A stretch of DNA of 64,000 nt, from NCBI RefSeq assembly GCF_007830295.1, contig NZ_VLKC01000002.1, positions 2,636,203 through 2,700,202 on the forward strand, written 5' to 3'. Origin of the DNA: Sporomusa sp. KB1 (lineage in GTDB: Bacteria; Bacillota; Negativicutes; Sporomusales; Sporomusaceae). The position numbers were made by a program, and so were the translations under genes. Shown here one piece after another: positions 51,636 through 60,150 of the stretch. The number at the start of each line of letters is the position of its first letter. Position 1 is the first letter of the stretch. The notes under the pieces are model-generated. The model was not told where the DNA came from, made no database searches, and saw only the letters and a program-made list of their open reading frames with translations.

Positions 51636-52487
51636 ATGGCTAAAAAAACAATTAATGATTTTAATCAAATGGTAGATAAAGGTGAAAAAATAGTTTATCT
51701 TACAGCTTATGATTATCTAACAGCCAAAATGGAAGAAAAAGCTGGCGTGGATATGATCCTGGTTGGCGATTCTCTCGGGATGGTAAGCTTAGGCTATGAT
51801 ACAACTTTTCCGGTAACTATGGATGATATGATTCGCCATTGCTCGGCTGTTCGTCGTGGCGCACCTAATACCTTTATTGTTGGCGATATGCCATATATGT
51901 CTTACCAGACCTCCAATGAGCAAGCAATTGCTAATGCCGGCCGGTTCATAAAAGAAGCCGGTGCCGACTGCATCAAACTTGAAGGCGGCGGCCCGATGAT
52001 TGCTGAGCGGATTAAAGCCATCCAGCAGGCTGGTATCCTGGTTATGGGTCACATTGGCTTAACGCCGCAGCTTATGGGTCAAATCGGTGGTTACAAAGCC
52101 CAGGGCCGCAGCTCGGCGGCTGCCATGAAGATTGTCAATGAGGCCAAAGCGGTTGAAGCAGCAGGTGCCTTCAGCATTTTGGTAGAGGGTATTCCTACTG
52201 CTGTAGGCAAAGCCATCACCGAAAGAGCCGGGATTCCCATTTTGGGTATTGGCGCCGGTTCATATACTCATGGCCAACTGCTCATTTATGCTGATATGGT
52301 TGGTATGTATGATAACTTTACGCCGAAATTTGTCAAGAAGTATGCTAATGTAGGTGAAGTTTTAACAAATGCCTTCAAAGAATATACTGAGGAAGTCCGC
52401 AAGGGGCAATTCCCGGTTGACAGTGAACATACCTATGGTATGAAAGAAGAAGAAGTACAAGAGTTTCTTGCTTTGTTGGATAAATAA
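51636..52487 (+). CDS. panB: PanB-family hydroxymethyltransferase, paralogue 2
   Basis: A 283-residue PanB homologue closer to the classical enzyme: LVGDSLGMVSLGYDTTFPVT, VGDMPYMSY, IKLEGG, GHIGLTPQ, LVEGIPT with the catalytic Glu, and ILGIGAGSYTHGQLL. It is clearly paralogous to the preceding gene (about half of residues identical by eye), 26 bp downstream, and ends with a terminator. No panC, panD or ketopantoate reductase gene is in the window. It might act with paralogue 1 in a mixed complex (PanB is usually decameric) or in the retro direction on a 4-hydroxy-2-oxo acid. Confidence 0.88.
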   Translation: MAKKTINDFNQMVDKGEKIVYLTAYDYLTAKMEEKAGVDMILVGDSLGMVSLGYDTTFPVTMDDMIRHCSAVRRGAPNTFIVGDMPYMSYQTSNEQAIANAGRFIKEAGADCIKLEGGGPMIAERIKAIQQAGILVMGHIGLTPQLMGQIGGYKAQGRSSAAAMKIVNEAKAVEAAGAFSILVEGIPTAVGKAITERAGIPILGIGAGSYTHGQLLIYADMVGMYDNFTPKFVKKYANVGEVLTNAFKEYTEEVRKGQFPVDSEHTYGMKEEEVQEFLALLDK

Positions 52488-52501
52488 TCAGCAGATGCTA
52501 G

Positions 52502-52534
52502 AAGGCTGCGAGGAAATATCCTCCAGCCTTTTTT
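52502..52534 (+). terminator. Terminator of the ilvD-panB-panB unit
   Basis: AAGGCTG (52502-52508) with CAGCCTT (52524-52530) and inner GAGG/CCTC, one bulged C, followed by TTTT. Confidence 0.85.
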
Positions 52535-52620
52535 AGCACCATTAATAAGAATGTGTTAAAAAGCTATGGTAAATATCACGAAATTTATAAATAATGCAAT
52601 AAATTAAGGGGGAGTCAATA

Positions 52621-53709
52621 ATGAGTTTTTATTCACAAATGCTGCCAAGTTATACAGTAGGTGATGATGCCTATAAGAATGTTCCTGCAATTTGCGAGCC
52701 TTATGGAACAAAGGCAGTTGTTATCGGTGGGAAAAGAGCTATTGAGGCAGCTAAGGATTATTTGCTTGCTGCACTTACGGATTCAAAAATTGAAATAATC
52801 GATTTTATTTGGTATGGCGGTGAGGCATCATTTGAAAATGGCGATGTTCTTATTGCAAATCCTAAAGTTCAGGAGGCCGACATGGTTTTTGCTGTCGGCG
52901 GCGGCAAGGCCATTGACTGCTGTAAATATGTAACTTATGTAGCTAAAAAGCCATTATTTTCTTTTCCTACAATAGCAGGAACATGTGCACCCGTTTCTTC
53001 TGTTGCTGTTATTTACTATCCCACCGGAGTTATTCGTGACACCTGGCAGCGTGCTGACGGAATGCCTCCTATCCATGTTTTCATTAATACAACAGTTATC
53101 GCCGAGGCACCTGAGATTTACTTATGGACAGGTATGGCTGACACAATGGCTAAGCACTTTGAAACTACACTTGCAAGCCGTGGCAAGGCATTAACGCATG
53201 GAGATGCTTTTGGCGTAGCTATGGGTGTTCAGTGCTATAAACCCCTTGTTCAGTACGGAGCAAAAGCGCTTGCGGATTGCAGAAATAATACACCTTCCTT
53301 CGAGGTTGAGCAGATTTGTCTTTGTATCCTTGTTACAACAGGTATGGTTTCCAATTTCATTGACTTTTCCATTAACAGCAGCATTGCCCATTCTCTATTC
53401 TATGGTATGACCGTTCTGCCGCAGATCGAAGAAAAACACCTTCATGGAGAAGTTGTTTCCTATGGTGTTCTAGTACTTCTTATGTATGATGGTCAGATGG
53501 ATAAGCTTGAAGAACTTTACGATTTCTATAAAACAGTTAAGCTGCCAACAAAGCTTGCTGATATAGAGGTTACCTACGACGAGCTTGGTCCTGCCATCGA
53601 AACAACTCTTACTGTAAGAGATATTAAGAATGCACCTTATGAAGTAACCGCAGAAAAACTTTATCAGGCAATCACCGACCTTGAAGAGTATAACAAAAAA
53701 AGAGGATAA
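52621..53709 (+). CDS. Iron-containing alcohol dehydrogenase family protein, HcxA-like 2-oxoacid reductase
   Basis: A 362-residue dehydrogenase of the glycerol-dehydrogenase branch of the iron-containing ADH family. NAD-binding AVGGGKAIDCCKYV, the FPTIAGTCAPVSSVAVIY strand and the metal-site histidines in SIAHSLFYGMTVLPQ and KHLHGEVVSYG are visible. The overall pattern (GKRAIEAAK, FPTIA.TCA, LTVLPQ.EK..HG..VAYG) resembles E. coli HcxA (YbdH), which reduces 2-oxo acids. The use of CTT and GCA codons differs somewhat from adjacent genes, which could mean separate acquisition. Own leader with AAGGGGGAG before ATG. Confidence 0.8.
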   Translation: MSFYSQMLPSYTVGDDAYKNVPAICEPYGTKAVVIGGKRAIEAAKDYLLAALTDSKIEIIDFIWYGGEASFENGDVLIANPKVQEADMVFAVGGGKAIDCCKYVTYVAKKPLFSFPTIAGTCAPVSSVAVIYYPTGVIRDTWQRADGMPPIHVFINTTVIAEAPEIYLWTGMADTMAKHFETTLASRGKALTHGDAFGVAMGVQCYKPLVQYGAKALADCRNNTPSFEVEQICLCILVTTGMVSNFIDFSINSSIAHSLFYGMTVLPQIEEKHLHGEVVSYGVLVLLMYDGQMDKLEELYDFYKTVKLPTKLADIEVTYDELGPAIETTLTVRDIKNAPYEVTAEKLYQAITDLEEYNKKRG

Positions 53710-53742
53710 TCTTTTAGAGGCTGTGTGAAAACTAGTGCCGAA

Positions 53743-53779
53743 AAAACCCGCTAAAAACGAAATGTTTTAGGCGGGTTTT
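53743..53779 (+). terminator. Terminator after the dehydrogenase gene
   Basis: AAAACCCGC (53743-53751) with GCGGGTTTT (53771-53779) and inner TAAAAAC/GTTTTA. The core AACGAAATGTTTTAGGCGGG is related to the two terminators at 28117 and 33756. Confidence 0.8.
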
Positions 53780-53829
53780 CAATTTGTTGATTTTGGTTTA
53801 TCATAGGAATTAGAAAGAGGTGTCGAACG

Positions 53830-55119
53830 ATGAAAAAATTTACATTAAAGTACGGCAAAGAAGAAATCAGTTTCTCTGTTCCTGCAAAGCAATTGCTGCA
53901 CGAAATTATTGGTAAAGAATATCCGCCTATCAACGATATTCCTCAAGCTGTGCGCGAGGCACTGGCTAAACCAATTGATGCGCCACCGCTTGGCGAATTG
54001 GTACGGCCTGGTGAAAAAGTTGCTATTGCTGTTAGTGATATTACCCGTGCCTGGCAGCAGATGCCGCTGGTGTTGCCTGAGATTATTGCCACTCTTAACA
54101 AAGCTGGTGTGCCAGACAGCAATATTACTATTATTATCGCGGTAGGCGGTCATCGCCAAAACACGGAGCAGGAGTTTGTTCAGTTATGCGGCAAAGAAAT
54201 TTATGAGCGAATTAAAATAGTAAACCATGATGCTTTTGATGCTGATAATATGGTGTATTTTGGCAAGACCAGCCTGGGGACTGAAGTTTCTATTAATAAA
54301 ATAGCAGCCGAAGCTGATAGGCTAATCCTGACAGGTGGTATTGTGTATCATTATATGGCAGGCTTCGGCGGTGGTCGCAAAAGTATTGTTCCGGGTATTA
54401 GTTCTATTAAAACCATTCGCCAGAATCACTTGTGGGGACTGGGACGAGAGGTCGGTGCCGGCTCTAATCCGCATGCTGCCTCCAGAAAGACGCAAGGCAA
54501 TGAGTTGCATGAAGATATGATGGAGGTTGGCGGCTTCATTAATCCTGACTTTATCGTTAATATGGTACCTACTCCTGACGGTCAATTTGGCGGTGTTTTT
54601 GCCGGTAATTGGGTTTCTGCCTGGAAGGAAGGCTGTAAACTGGTAGATCAACTTTATGGTGTTCAAATTGATAATTTAGCAGATATTGTGGTTACCACAG
54701 CTGGCGGGTTTCCTAAAGATATTAATCTTTACCAAACAGGTAAGACCATGGATAACGCCTATTATGCTGTGAAAAAAGGCGGTGCGGTAGTACTCTTAAG
54801 TGAATGTGCAGACATCTACGAACCAGAGGAATTTTCCCGCTGGTTTCAATATAATGACAAGTTGTCCATGGAAAAAGCGTTGCGCGCAGACTTTGGGATA
54901 CCGGGCTGGGTGGCGCTAAAAGAAGTGGAATGCAGCAGCCATGCCACTTATGTCATGGTTACGCGTCCGGAAAATGCCGAGTTTGTTAGCAAAACCGGTA
55001 TGATTGCTGCAACCACTATCGAGGACGCGCTTCGAATTGCCAGGGAAAAATGTGGCACAGATAACCCCACCTATACTGTTATGCCGCAAGGTGCAAACAC
55101 GTTGCCAATTTTGCGGTAA
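53830..55119 (+). CDS. larA: LarA-family nickel-pincer 2-hydroxyacid racemase
   Basis: A 429-residue LarA homologue. Lactate racemase and relatives racemise or epimerise 2-hydroxy acids using a nickel-pincer nucleotide. Conserved residues: the His in AVGGHRQNT, and in the segment LTGGIVYHYMAGFGGGRKS the His and the Lys that carries the cofactor, then the nickel-ligand His in TIRQNHLWG. No larB, larC or larE genes for cofactor synthesis are in the window. Given the neighbouring hydroxyacid enzymes the substrate may be something other than lactate. RBS AGAGGTG before ATG. A long terminator follows. Confidence 0.87.
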   Translation: MKKFTLKYGKEEISFSVPAKQLLHEIIGKEYPPINDIPQAVREALAKPIDAPPLGELVRPGEKVAIAVSDITRAWQQMPLVLPEIIATLNKAGVPDSNITIIIAVGGHRQNTEQEFVQLCGKEIYERIKIVNHDAFDADNMVYFGKTSLGTEVSINKIAAEADRLILTGGIVYHYMAGFGGGRKSIVPGISSIKTIRQNHLWGLGREVGAGSNPHAASRKTQGNELHEDMMEVGGFINPDFIVNMVPTPDGQFGGVFAGNWVSAWKEGCKLVDQLYGVQIDNLADIVVTTAGGFPKDINLYQTGKTMDNAYYAVKKGGAVVLLSECADIYEPEEFSRWFQYNDKLSMEKALRADFGIPGWVALKEVECSSHATYVMVTRPENAEFVSKTGMIAATTIEDALRIAREKCGTDNPTYTVMPQGANTLPILR

Positions 55120-55207
55120 TCAGCTCTAAAACGCAAGAGAGTCAGTAAGAGTGATCAAGTCCCTGGTAGATTAAACTTTATAAGCTGTATTGAGTTCCAC
55201 TAACGAT

Positions 55208-55258
55208 GTACAAGCATGTTGTTGATATAAAATTATTAACAACATGCTTGTACATTTT
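55208..55258 (+). terminator. Terminator after larA
   Basis: A perfect 16-bp stem joins 55208-55223 (GTACAAGCATGTTGTT) to 55238-55253, followed by ATTTTTA. A further inverted repeat AAGGAAAGC (55376-55384) / GCTTTCCTT (55410-55418) lies in the leader of the transporter gene; nothing else is seen in 55120-55482. Confidence 0.85.
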
Positions 55259-55482
55259 TAGTGGTTTTATCTTTTCTGCGGTACGATGTGTGCAATATAT
55301 TCATGATGCTCATCAATAAAGTCCGGAGGTAATTGAGTGATAATTGGCAAATATATAAACATAGAAAATTTTTAAAAGGAAAGCTTGTTAGGTTATAGAG
55401 TAAATGCAGGCTTTCCTTCCCTGGCCAGGGGCATACCGAAAAGAGTCTTAATAATCTAATTAATGCGGAAAAGGGGGATATT

Positions 55483-56781
55483 ATGGTAAGTGAAGTTGAA
55501 GAAAGAGCAATAAGCAAGTTACGTTGGAAGTTACTTCCCTATCTGATGTTACTGTACATCATGGCAATGATTGATAGGGTAAACGTTGGTTTTGCCGCCT
55601 TGCAAATGAATGCGGACTTGGGTATAAGCCCAAGTATGTTCGGATTTATCGCTGGTATCTTTTTTATTGCCTATTTCTTTTTTGAAGTACCTAGTAATGT
55701 TATTATGCATCGAGTGGGGGCCCGTATCTGGATTACCCGGATTCTTATTAGCTGGGGTTTGGTAACCGTATTTACAGGCTTTGTTCAAAATTCTACTCAA
55801 TTTGGTATTTTACGTGTTTTACTTGGTGTTGCTGAAGCTGGTTTCTATCCCTGTATTATCTTGTATTTGACCTTCTGGTTTCCAGGCAAGTACTTTGCTA
55901 GTGCTGTTTCCATCTTTATGTGCGGCATGGCGTTGGCAAACATTATAACAGGGCCGATTTCCACCTGGATTATGGAAAATGTTGCGTGGATGGGCTTGGC
56001 AGGCTGGCGCTGGTTGTTCGTGATAGAAGGACTACCTGCGGTACTGCTTGGTTTTGTAACCTATTTCACGATGATTGACCGTCCTGAACAAGCGAAATTC
56101 CTGGAAAAAGATGAGAAAGAATGGCTTCTTGCCGAACTGAAAAAGGAACATGAAGCAAAAGCTGCTTTTGTACCTGCTAACAAATGGGATGTATTCAAAA
56201 TGGGGAAAGTTTGGCATCTGTCTTTCTGCTATCTGTGCTATGTTATTGCCTTATACGGTTTGGGATTATGGATGCCCCAGATTATTAAGGGCTTGTCAAA
56301 AGCCTTGAGTCTTACCAACATAGGTTTAATATCGACCATTCCTTACTTCTTCGCCGTAGTCGCGATGGTTCTTGTAGCCCGTCACTCGGACAAGACTGGG
56401 GAACGTAAATTTCATGGGTCGTTGCCGATCAGTATAGCTTTCTTCGGCCTGATTGGTTTAACAATGACAAATGATTTATGGGTTTCTATGGCGCTTATTT
56501 GTATAAGCCAGATGGGCATTTACTGCTTTGTCGGTACATTCTGGTGTTTCCCTAATATGTACCTGACAGAGGCGACGGCGGCAGTTGGTATTGCTATCAT
56601 TAATTCGACAGCTAACCTTGGCGGGTTCATTGGACCCTATGTCGTAGGTTTCCTTAAGGAACTGAGCGGCGGATCTACCACCCTGAGCATGTATTTCCTG
56701 GCATCCTTCGCCGTCATGGGGACAATATCGGTATTGGCTCTTGGTAAACCACCAGCAGAGGGAAAATTAACAGGAAAATAG
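55483..56781 (+). CDS. MFS transporter, anion:cation symporter type
   Basis: A 432-residue MFS permease with twelve helices and the features of the ACS family (hexuronate, galactonate, tartrate and phthalate transporters): N-terminal LRWKLLPYLMLLYIMAMIDRVNVGFA, GFIAGIFFIAYFFFEVPSNV, RIWITRILISWGLVT, and AEAGFYPCIILYLTFWFP. The cargo is likely the organic acid degraded by the surrounding enzymes. RBS AAAAGGGGG before ATG. It ends with a terminator and precedes the two-component genes. Confidence 0.88.
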   Translation: MVSEVEERAISKLRWKLLPYLMLLYIMAMIDRVNVGFAALQMNADLGISPSMFGFIAGIFFIAYFFFEVPSNVIMHRVGARIWITRILISWGLVTVFTGFVQNSTQFGILRVLLGVAEAGFYPCIILYLTFWFPGKYFASAVSIFMCGMALANIITGPISTWIMENVAWMGLAGWRWLFVIEGLPAVLLGFVTYFTMIDRPEQAKFLEKDEKEWLLAELKKEHEAKAAFVPANKWDVFKMGKVWHLSFCYLCYVIALYGLGLWMPQIIKGLSKALSLTNIGLISTIPYFFAVVAMVLVARHSDKTGERKFHGSLPISIAFFGLIGLTMTNDLWVSMALICISQMGIYCFVGTFWCFPNMYLTEATAAVGIAIINSTANLGGFIGPYVVGFLKELSGGSTTLSMYFLASFAVMGTISVLALGKPPAEGKLTGK

Positions 56782-56800
56782 TCTTAAAATAGAAGTAAAC

Positions 56801-56843
56801 AAAAAAGGGTTGCGGGGAGAGATCCTCACTACCCTTTTTTGCC
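56801..56843 (+). terminator. Terminator after the MFS gene
   Basis: AAAAAAGGGT (56801-56810) pairs with ACCCTTTTTT (56831-56840) around a partly paired 20-nt loop. Confidence 0.8.
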
Positions 56844-56927
56844 ATCAAAAAATGCAGGATTTTTACTAGTGAATGGGTAAATATTTAAGGGTAACAAACT
56901 TGTTGGGAAAGTGCGAGGTAATTATAA

Positions 56928-58502
56928 ATGACCATTGATATTGCTAACAAAATAAAAGAAACTTTTCAGGTAAATATTGTTAGTGATCAGCAGTTTGGCT
57001 GGGGAGAACAACATTGGTTGCAATTAGAACCGGATAAATCGAAAACCCAGCCGACAGTATCTGTATCAACGGTATATCCTGGCGGTTCACAGTCACCGCA
57101 TGTGCATTCCGGTTATATCGAGATTATCATTGGCCTTGATGGTATGACTACTCATTGGTGCGACGGCCGGGAAATCAAACTGGAAAAAGGTAGAATCAGC
57201 TATATCAGTGAAGGAAGTAAGCATCGTATAGTGAATGATTCATTAAAGCCGATTTCTTTTCTTAGTATTGTCTACTCCACGTTTCCTAAGCCATTAGAAG
57301 AGGGGATTATTGGCAAGGACATTGAGCTTAGTGAAGTGGCCAAGCTGATTAACCTGGATTCTATTGTTGAGAAGTTTGCGCAATCAGTCCAAATGACAGT
57401 GACACTGATTGATGTAGCTGGCAATTTTCTGACAGATAAGAACAATTTGCCTGAGATTTGTCAATGCTGTGTCAATGAACAATGCGGAAACTGTATTTTG
57501 AATACGACAACTGTAACGCCGCCTTATTTAGAACAGAGGATTTTTCATTGCAAATTTGGCGTTTCGGCAATCCAAAGCCCCTTTATAATTAATAACAGGG
57601 TATTAGGCTATCTAGGTTGCGGTTACGGAAGGATGTCAACAAATATAACCCAGGCAGAGGCAACTCCAGGCAATTTTGCAGCCGACAGTGCCCAGGAAGT
57701 CTATTTCAAGTTGAACTTTATTCACCGCAATCACCTTAATTCGGTTGCTGAAACTTTGTCATTAGTGAGTGCTTCGCTTGTACAACTAATGGTTAACTCC
57801 ATGAAGGAAAAGGAACTGAGCGACTACCGGATCAATTTATCCCAAGAACGAGAAAAGCAAGCGTTGCTGCATCATTCCCTGAGCCAGGCGCGGCTCAAAT
57901 TTTTAGAATCACAAGTCAATCCGCACTTTCTTTTTAATACACTAAATACTATTGCTCAACAGGCTGAAATGGATGGCGCCAGCACTTTGGCGTCGTTAAC
58001 GTACTCACTCTCAAATCTGCTCAGATTAAGTTTGGGTAAAGCTGATTCACTAGTTACAATCGAAGAAGAATTAAGCTATATCAAGGATTACTTGTTTATT
58101 CAACAGACTAGGTTTCCCAATAAATTTACGGTTGCTATTGATATAGATTCCACTATTTTAGGAATAAAAATCCCCTTCATGGCGATCATGGTGCTAATAG
58201 AAAATTCTATATTGCACGGATTTAAAAATGTTCGCCAAGAAGGACAACTTTTGGTGCATGGGTATAAGCAAGGAAACTATGGCGTTATTGAAGTTCAGGA
58301 CAATGGCTGCGGAATACCTGATGCCATTGTTGCAGCAGTTCGGGAACTGCCTAATGCTGATTATGATCCGCCAAGTCTGAAAGGTATCGGGCTCAAAAAT
58401 ATTTTCTTGCGGTTAAAGCATTATTATGAAGAAAAATTTGAATTTACGATCAACAAATCATCAGCAGGCGGAACTTTGGCCCGGATTATTTTGCCGTTAT
58501 AG
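56928..58502 (+). CDS. Soluble sensor histidine kinase with cupin and PocR domains
   Basis: A 524-residue kinase without membrane segments. Order: cupin domain (about 40-118; PHVHSGYIEIIIGLDG carries the metal-site His), PocR ligand-binding domain (about 130-290; LINLDSIVEKFAQSVQMTV... with cysteines CQCCVNEQCGNC and FGVSAIQSPFIINNRVLGYLGCG), a coiled coil (about 295-330), a LytS-type His-kinase domain (QARLKFLESQVNPHFLFNTLN with the phospho-His about 343) and the ATPase domain (VLIENSILHGFKN, DNGCGIP, GIGLKNIFLRL). PocR domains sense small hydrocarbon derivatives such as propanediol. It precedes its response regulator by 35 bp and probably senses the substrate of this island inside the cell. 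Confidence 0.88.
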   Translation: MTIDIANKIKETFQVNIVSDQQFGWGEQHWLQLEPDKSKTQPTVSVSTVYPGGSQSPHVHSGYIEIIIGLDGMTTHWCDGREIKLEKGRISYISEGSKHRIVNDSLKPISFLSIVYSTFPKPLEEGIIGKDIELSEVAKLINLDSIVEKFAQSVQMTVTLIDVAGNFLTDKNNLPEICQCCVNEQCGNCILNTTTVTPPYLEQRIFHCKFGVSAIQSPFIINNRVLGYLGCGYGRMSTNITQAEATPGNFAADSAQEVYFKLNFIHRNHLNSVAETLSLVSASLVQLMVNSMKEKELSDYRINLSQEREKQALLHHSLSQARLKFLESQVNPHFLFNTLNTIAQQAEMDGASTLASLTYSLSNLLRLSLGKADSLVTIEEELSYIKDYLFIQQTRFPNKFTVAIDIDSTILGIKIPFMAIMVLIENSILHGFKNVRQEGQLLVHGYKQGNYGVIEVQDNGCGIPDAIVAAVRELPNADYDPPSLKGIGLKNIFLRLKHYYEEKFEFTINKSSAGGTLARIILPL

Positions 58503-58537
58503 GTTGTCTTCAACGCGAAGCGAGTGGGGGAAAGCAA

Positions 58538-60103
58538 ATGTACAAAATGATTATTGCCGATGACGAGCCTGCGGTGCGCCAATACCTGCGGTATATTGTT
58601 AAACAGTACAATTTGCCTTTTGAAATCTGCGGTGAGGCAGAGGATGGAGAACAGGCTGTGCGGTTGGCAGAATTGCATCAGCCGGAGTTTATCATACTCG
58701 ATATTAATATGCCGTTGATGAATGGTCTTGAGGCAGCCAGGATTATCAGGGAAAGGCACAAAGAGACAATTATTTATATACTAACTGCCTATAGTCAATT
58801 TGAATATGCGCATCAGGCTGTGCAAACTCATGTTGCCGACTATCTGCTAAAGCCTATTAAACCAGCTCAATTGGCTGACACACTCCGCAAGGGTATCGCC
58901 AGTGCGCTAAGTCAACGAATATCGAAACAACGGCTTCAACGGTTGGAGCAACAAATTGCCAAAGATAAACCTGTAGTGACACAACAGCGGCTGTTTGAAT
59001 TATTGAAATCGGACAGTGATAATTCCGGTACTTTGAAATTACTGCAGTCCATCGCTAAAAAAGAAGATTTCAGTCCGGCTGCCGTCCTTTCTGTTTCGTA
59101 TTGGCATAATTCGGATAGGTCCCAGAGTATTGGGATGGAAGAACGGCTGCTGCAGGAAAGTATGGCTCTTTTGGGGGAACAGGCCATAGTAACCTCGTTT
59201 GGTGATGAATTAGTGATGATTTTTGATCGTTGGGATTATGATGTACGCTGTGTATTGCAGACTCAATTGGAAGAATGGGAACGCAAATATGCGATTACGA
59301 TTTGTGCCGGCCTCAGTTTGGTGGCTAGACCGTCACAAATTGGCAGAGACTATAAAAATGCCAAGAAGAAACGGGAAGCCGGTTTATTTTGGCATCAGCA
59401 GGGTTTGCTGGTTATAGACGGTGCCGTAGATGGGCCGCAGGAAATAGAGTGTGAAGATGTTCAAAAACAACTACGGGAGTGTTTACTGGAACGTAAACCA
59501 GATAAAGCCAAAACAATTTTCCATCAGTTTTTGAGTGAAGTAAAACAACGCGTTTGTCAGCCTGAATATGTGCATGCCGCAATTATAAAAATTGCCAATA
59601 ATCTTATTGAAAAGTATGCCGAGTACATTATTTCGGACAATGATGCTAGTTTGATTCGAAAAAATTTCATCAGTCAAGTGAATCAGACAGTTTCCGTATG
59701 CGATTTGGAACAATGTTTGTGCAAATTGATTGACACATTGGAGAGTAATGTTGGTTCTTTAGAACAAAACCAGGCTGAGCAGGCGGTAAAATGGGCGATT
59801 GAATATATAAATAGTAATTATCATAAAGAGCTTACGCTGGAACAATTGGCTGAAAAATTATTTATTAGTACAGGCTATTTCTGCCGTATTTTCAAGAAAC
59901 ATGCCGGCGAAGGCTATGCGACCTATTTGACCAATATTCGTTTGAAAAAGGCGAAAGAAATATTGCTGACAGGTAACTACACCGTTAATGAGGTTGCTCG
60001 CATGGTAGGATTTCGTGATGCCAGCTATTTTAGCAGTGTTTTTAAAAAACACTATCACCAATCGCCCAGTAATCTTGCTGCATCTATACGAGTAGGCTCT
60101 TGA
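58538..60103 (+). CDS. Response regulator with AraC-type DNA-binding domain (YesN-like)
   Basis: A 521-residue regulator: N-terminal receiver domain (about 1-120) with the acidic pair DDE at 8-10, phospho-accepting Asp 55 (FIILDINMP) and Lys in LLKPIKP; a middle part (about 140-400) of YesN type; and a C-terminal AraC HTH pair (about 415-515: LTLEQLAEKLFISTGYFCRIFKK and VNEVARMVGFRDASYFSSVFKKH). It forms a two-component system with the preceding kinase and likely activates transporter and enzyme genes around it. RBS AGTGGGGG. Confidence 0.92.
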   Translation: MYKMIIADDEPAVRQYLRYIVKQYNLPFEICGEAEDGEQAVRLAELHQPEFIILDINMPLMNGLEAARIIRERHKETIIYILTAYSQFEYAHQAVQTHVADYLLKPIKPAQLADTLRKGIASALSQRISKQRLQRLEQQIAKDKPVVTQQRLFELLKSDSDNSGTLKLLQSIAKKEDFSPAAVLSVSYWHNSDRSQSIGMEERLLQESMALLGEQAIVTSFGDELVMIFDRWDYDVRCVLQTQLEEWERKYAITICAGLSLVARPSQIGRDYKNAKKKREAGLFWHQQGLLVIDGAVDGPQEIECEDVQKQLRECLLERKPDKAKTIFHQFLSEVKQRVCQPEYVHAAIIKIANNLIEKYAEYIISDNDASLIRKNFISQVNQTVSVCDLEQCLCKLIDTLESNVGSLEQNQAEQAVKWAIEYINSNYHKELTLEQLAEKLFISTGYFCRIFKKHAGEGYATYLTNIRLKKAKEILLTGNYTVNEVARMVGFRDASYFSSVFKKHYHQSPSNLAASIRVGS

Positions 60104-60150
60104 TTGCAGGTAGCTATATTGGAATTTTAACTAAAACGGAGGGAATAGAC

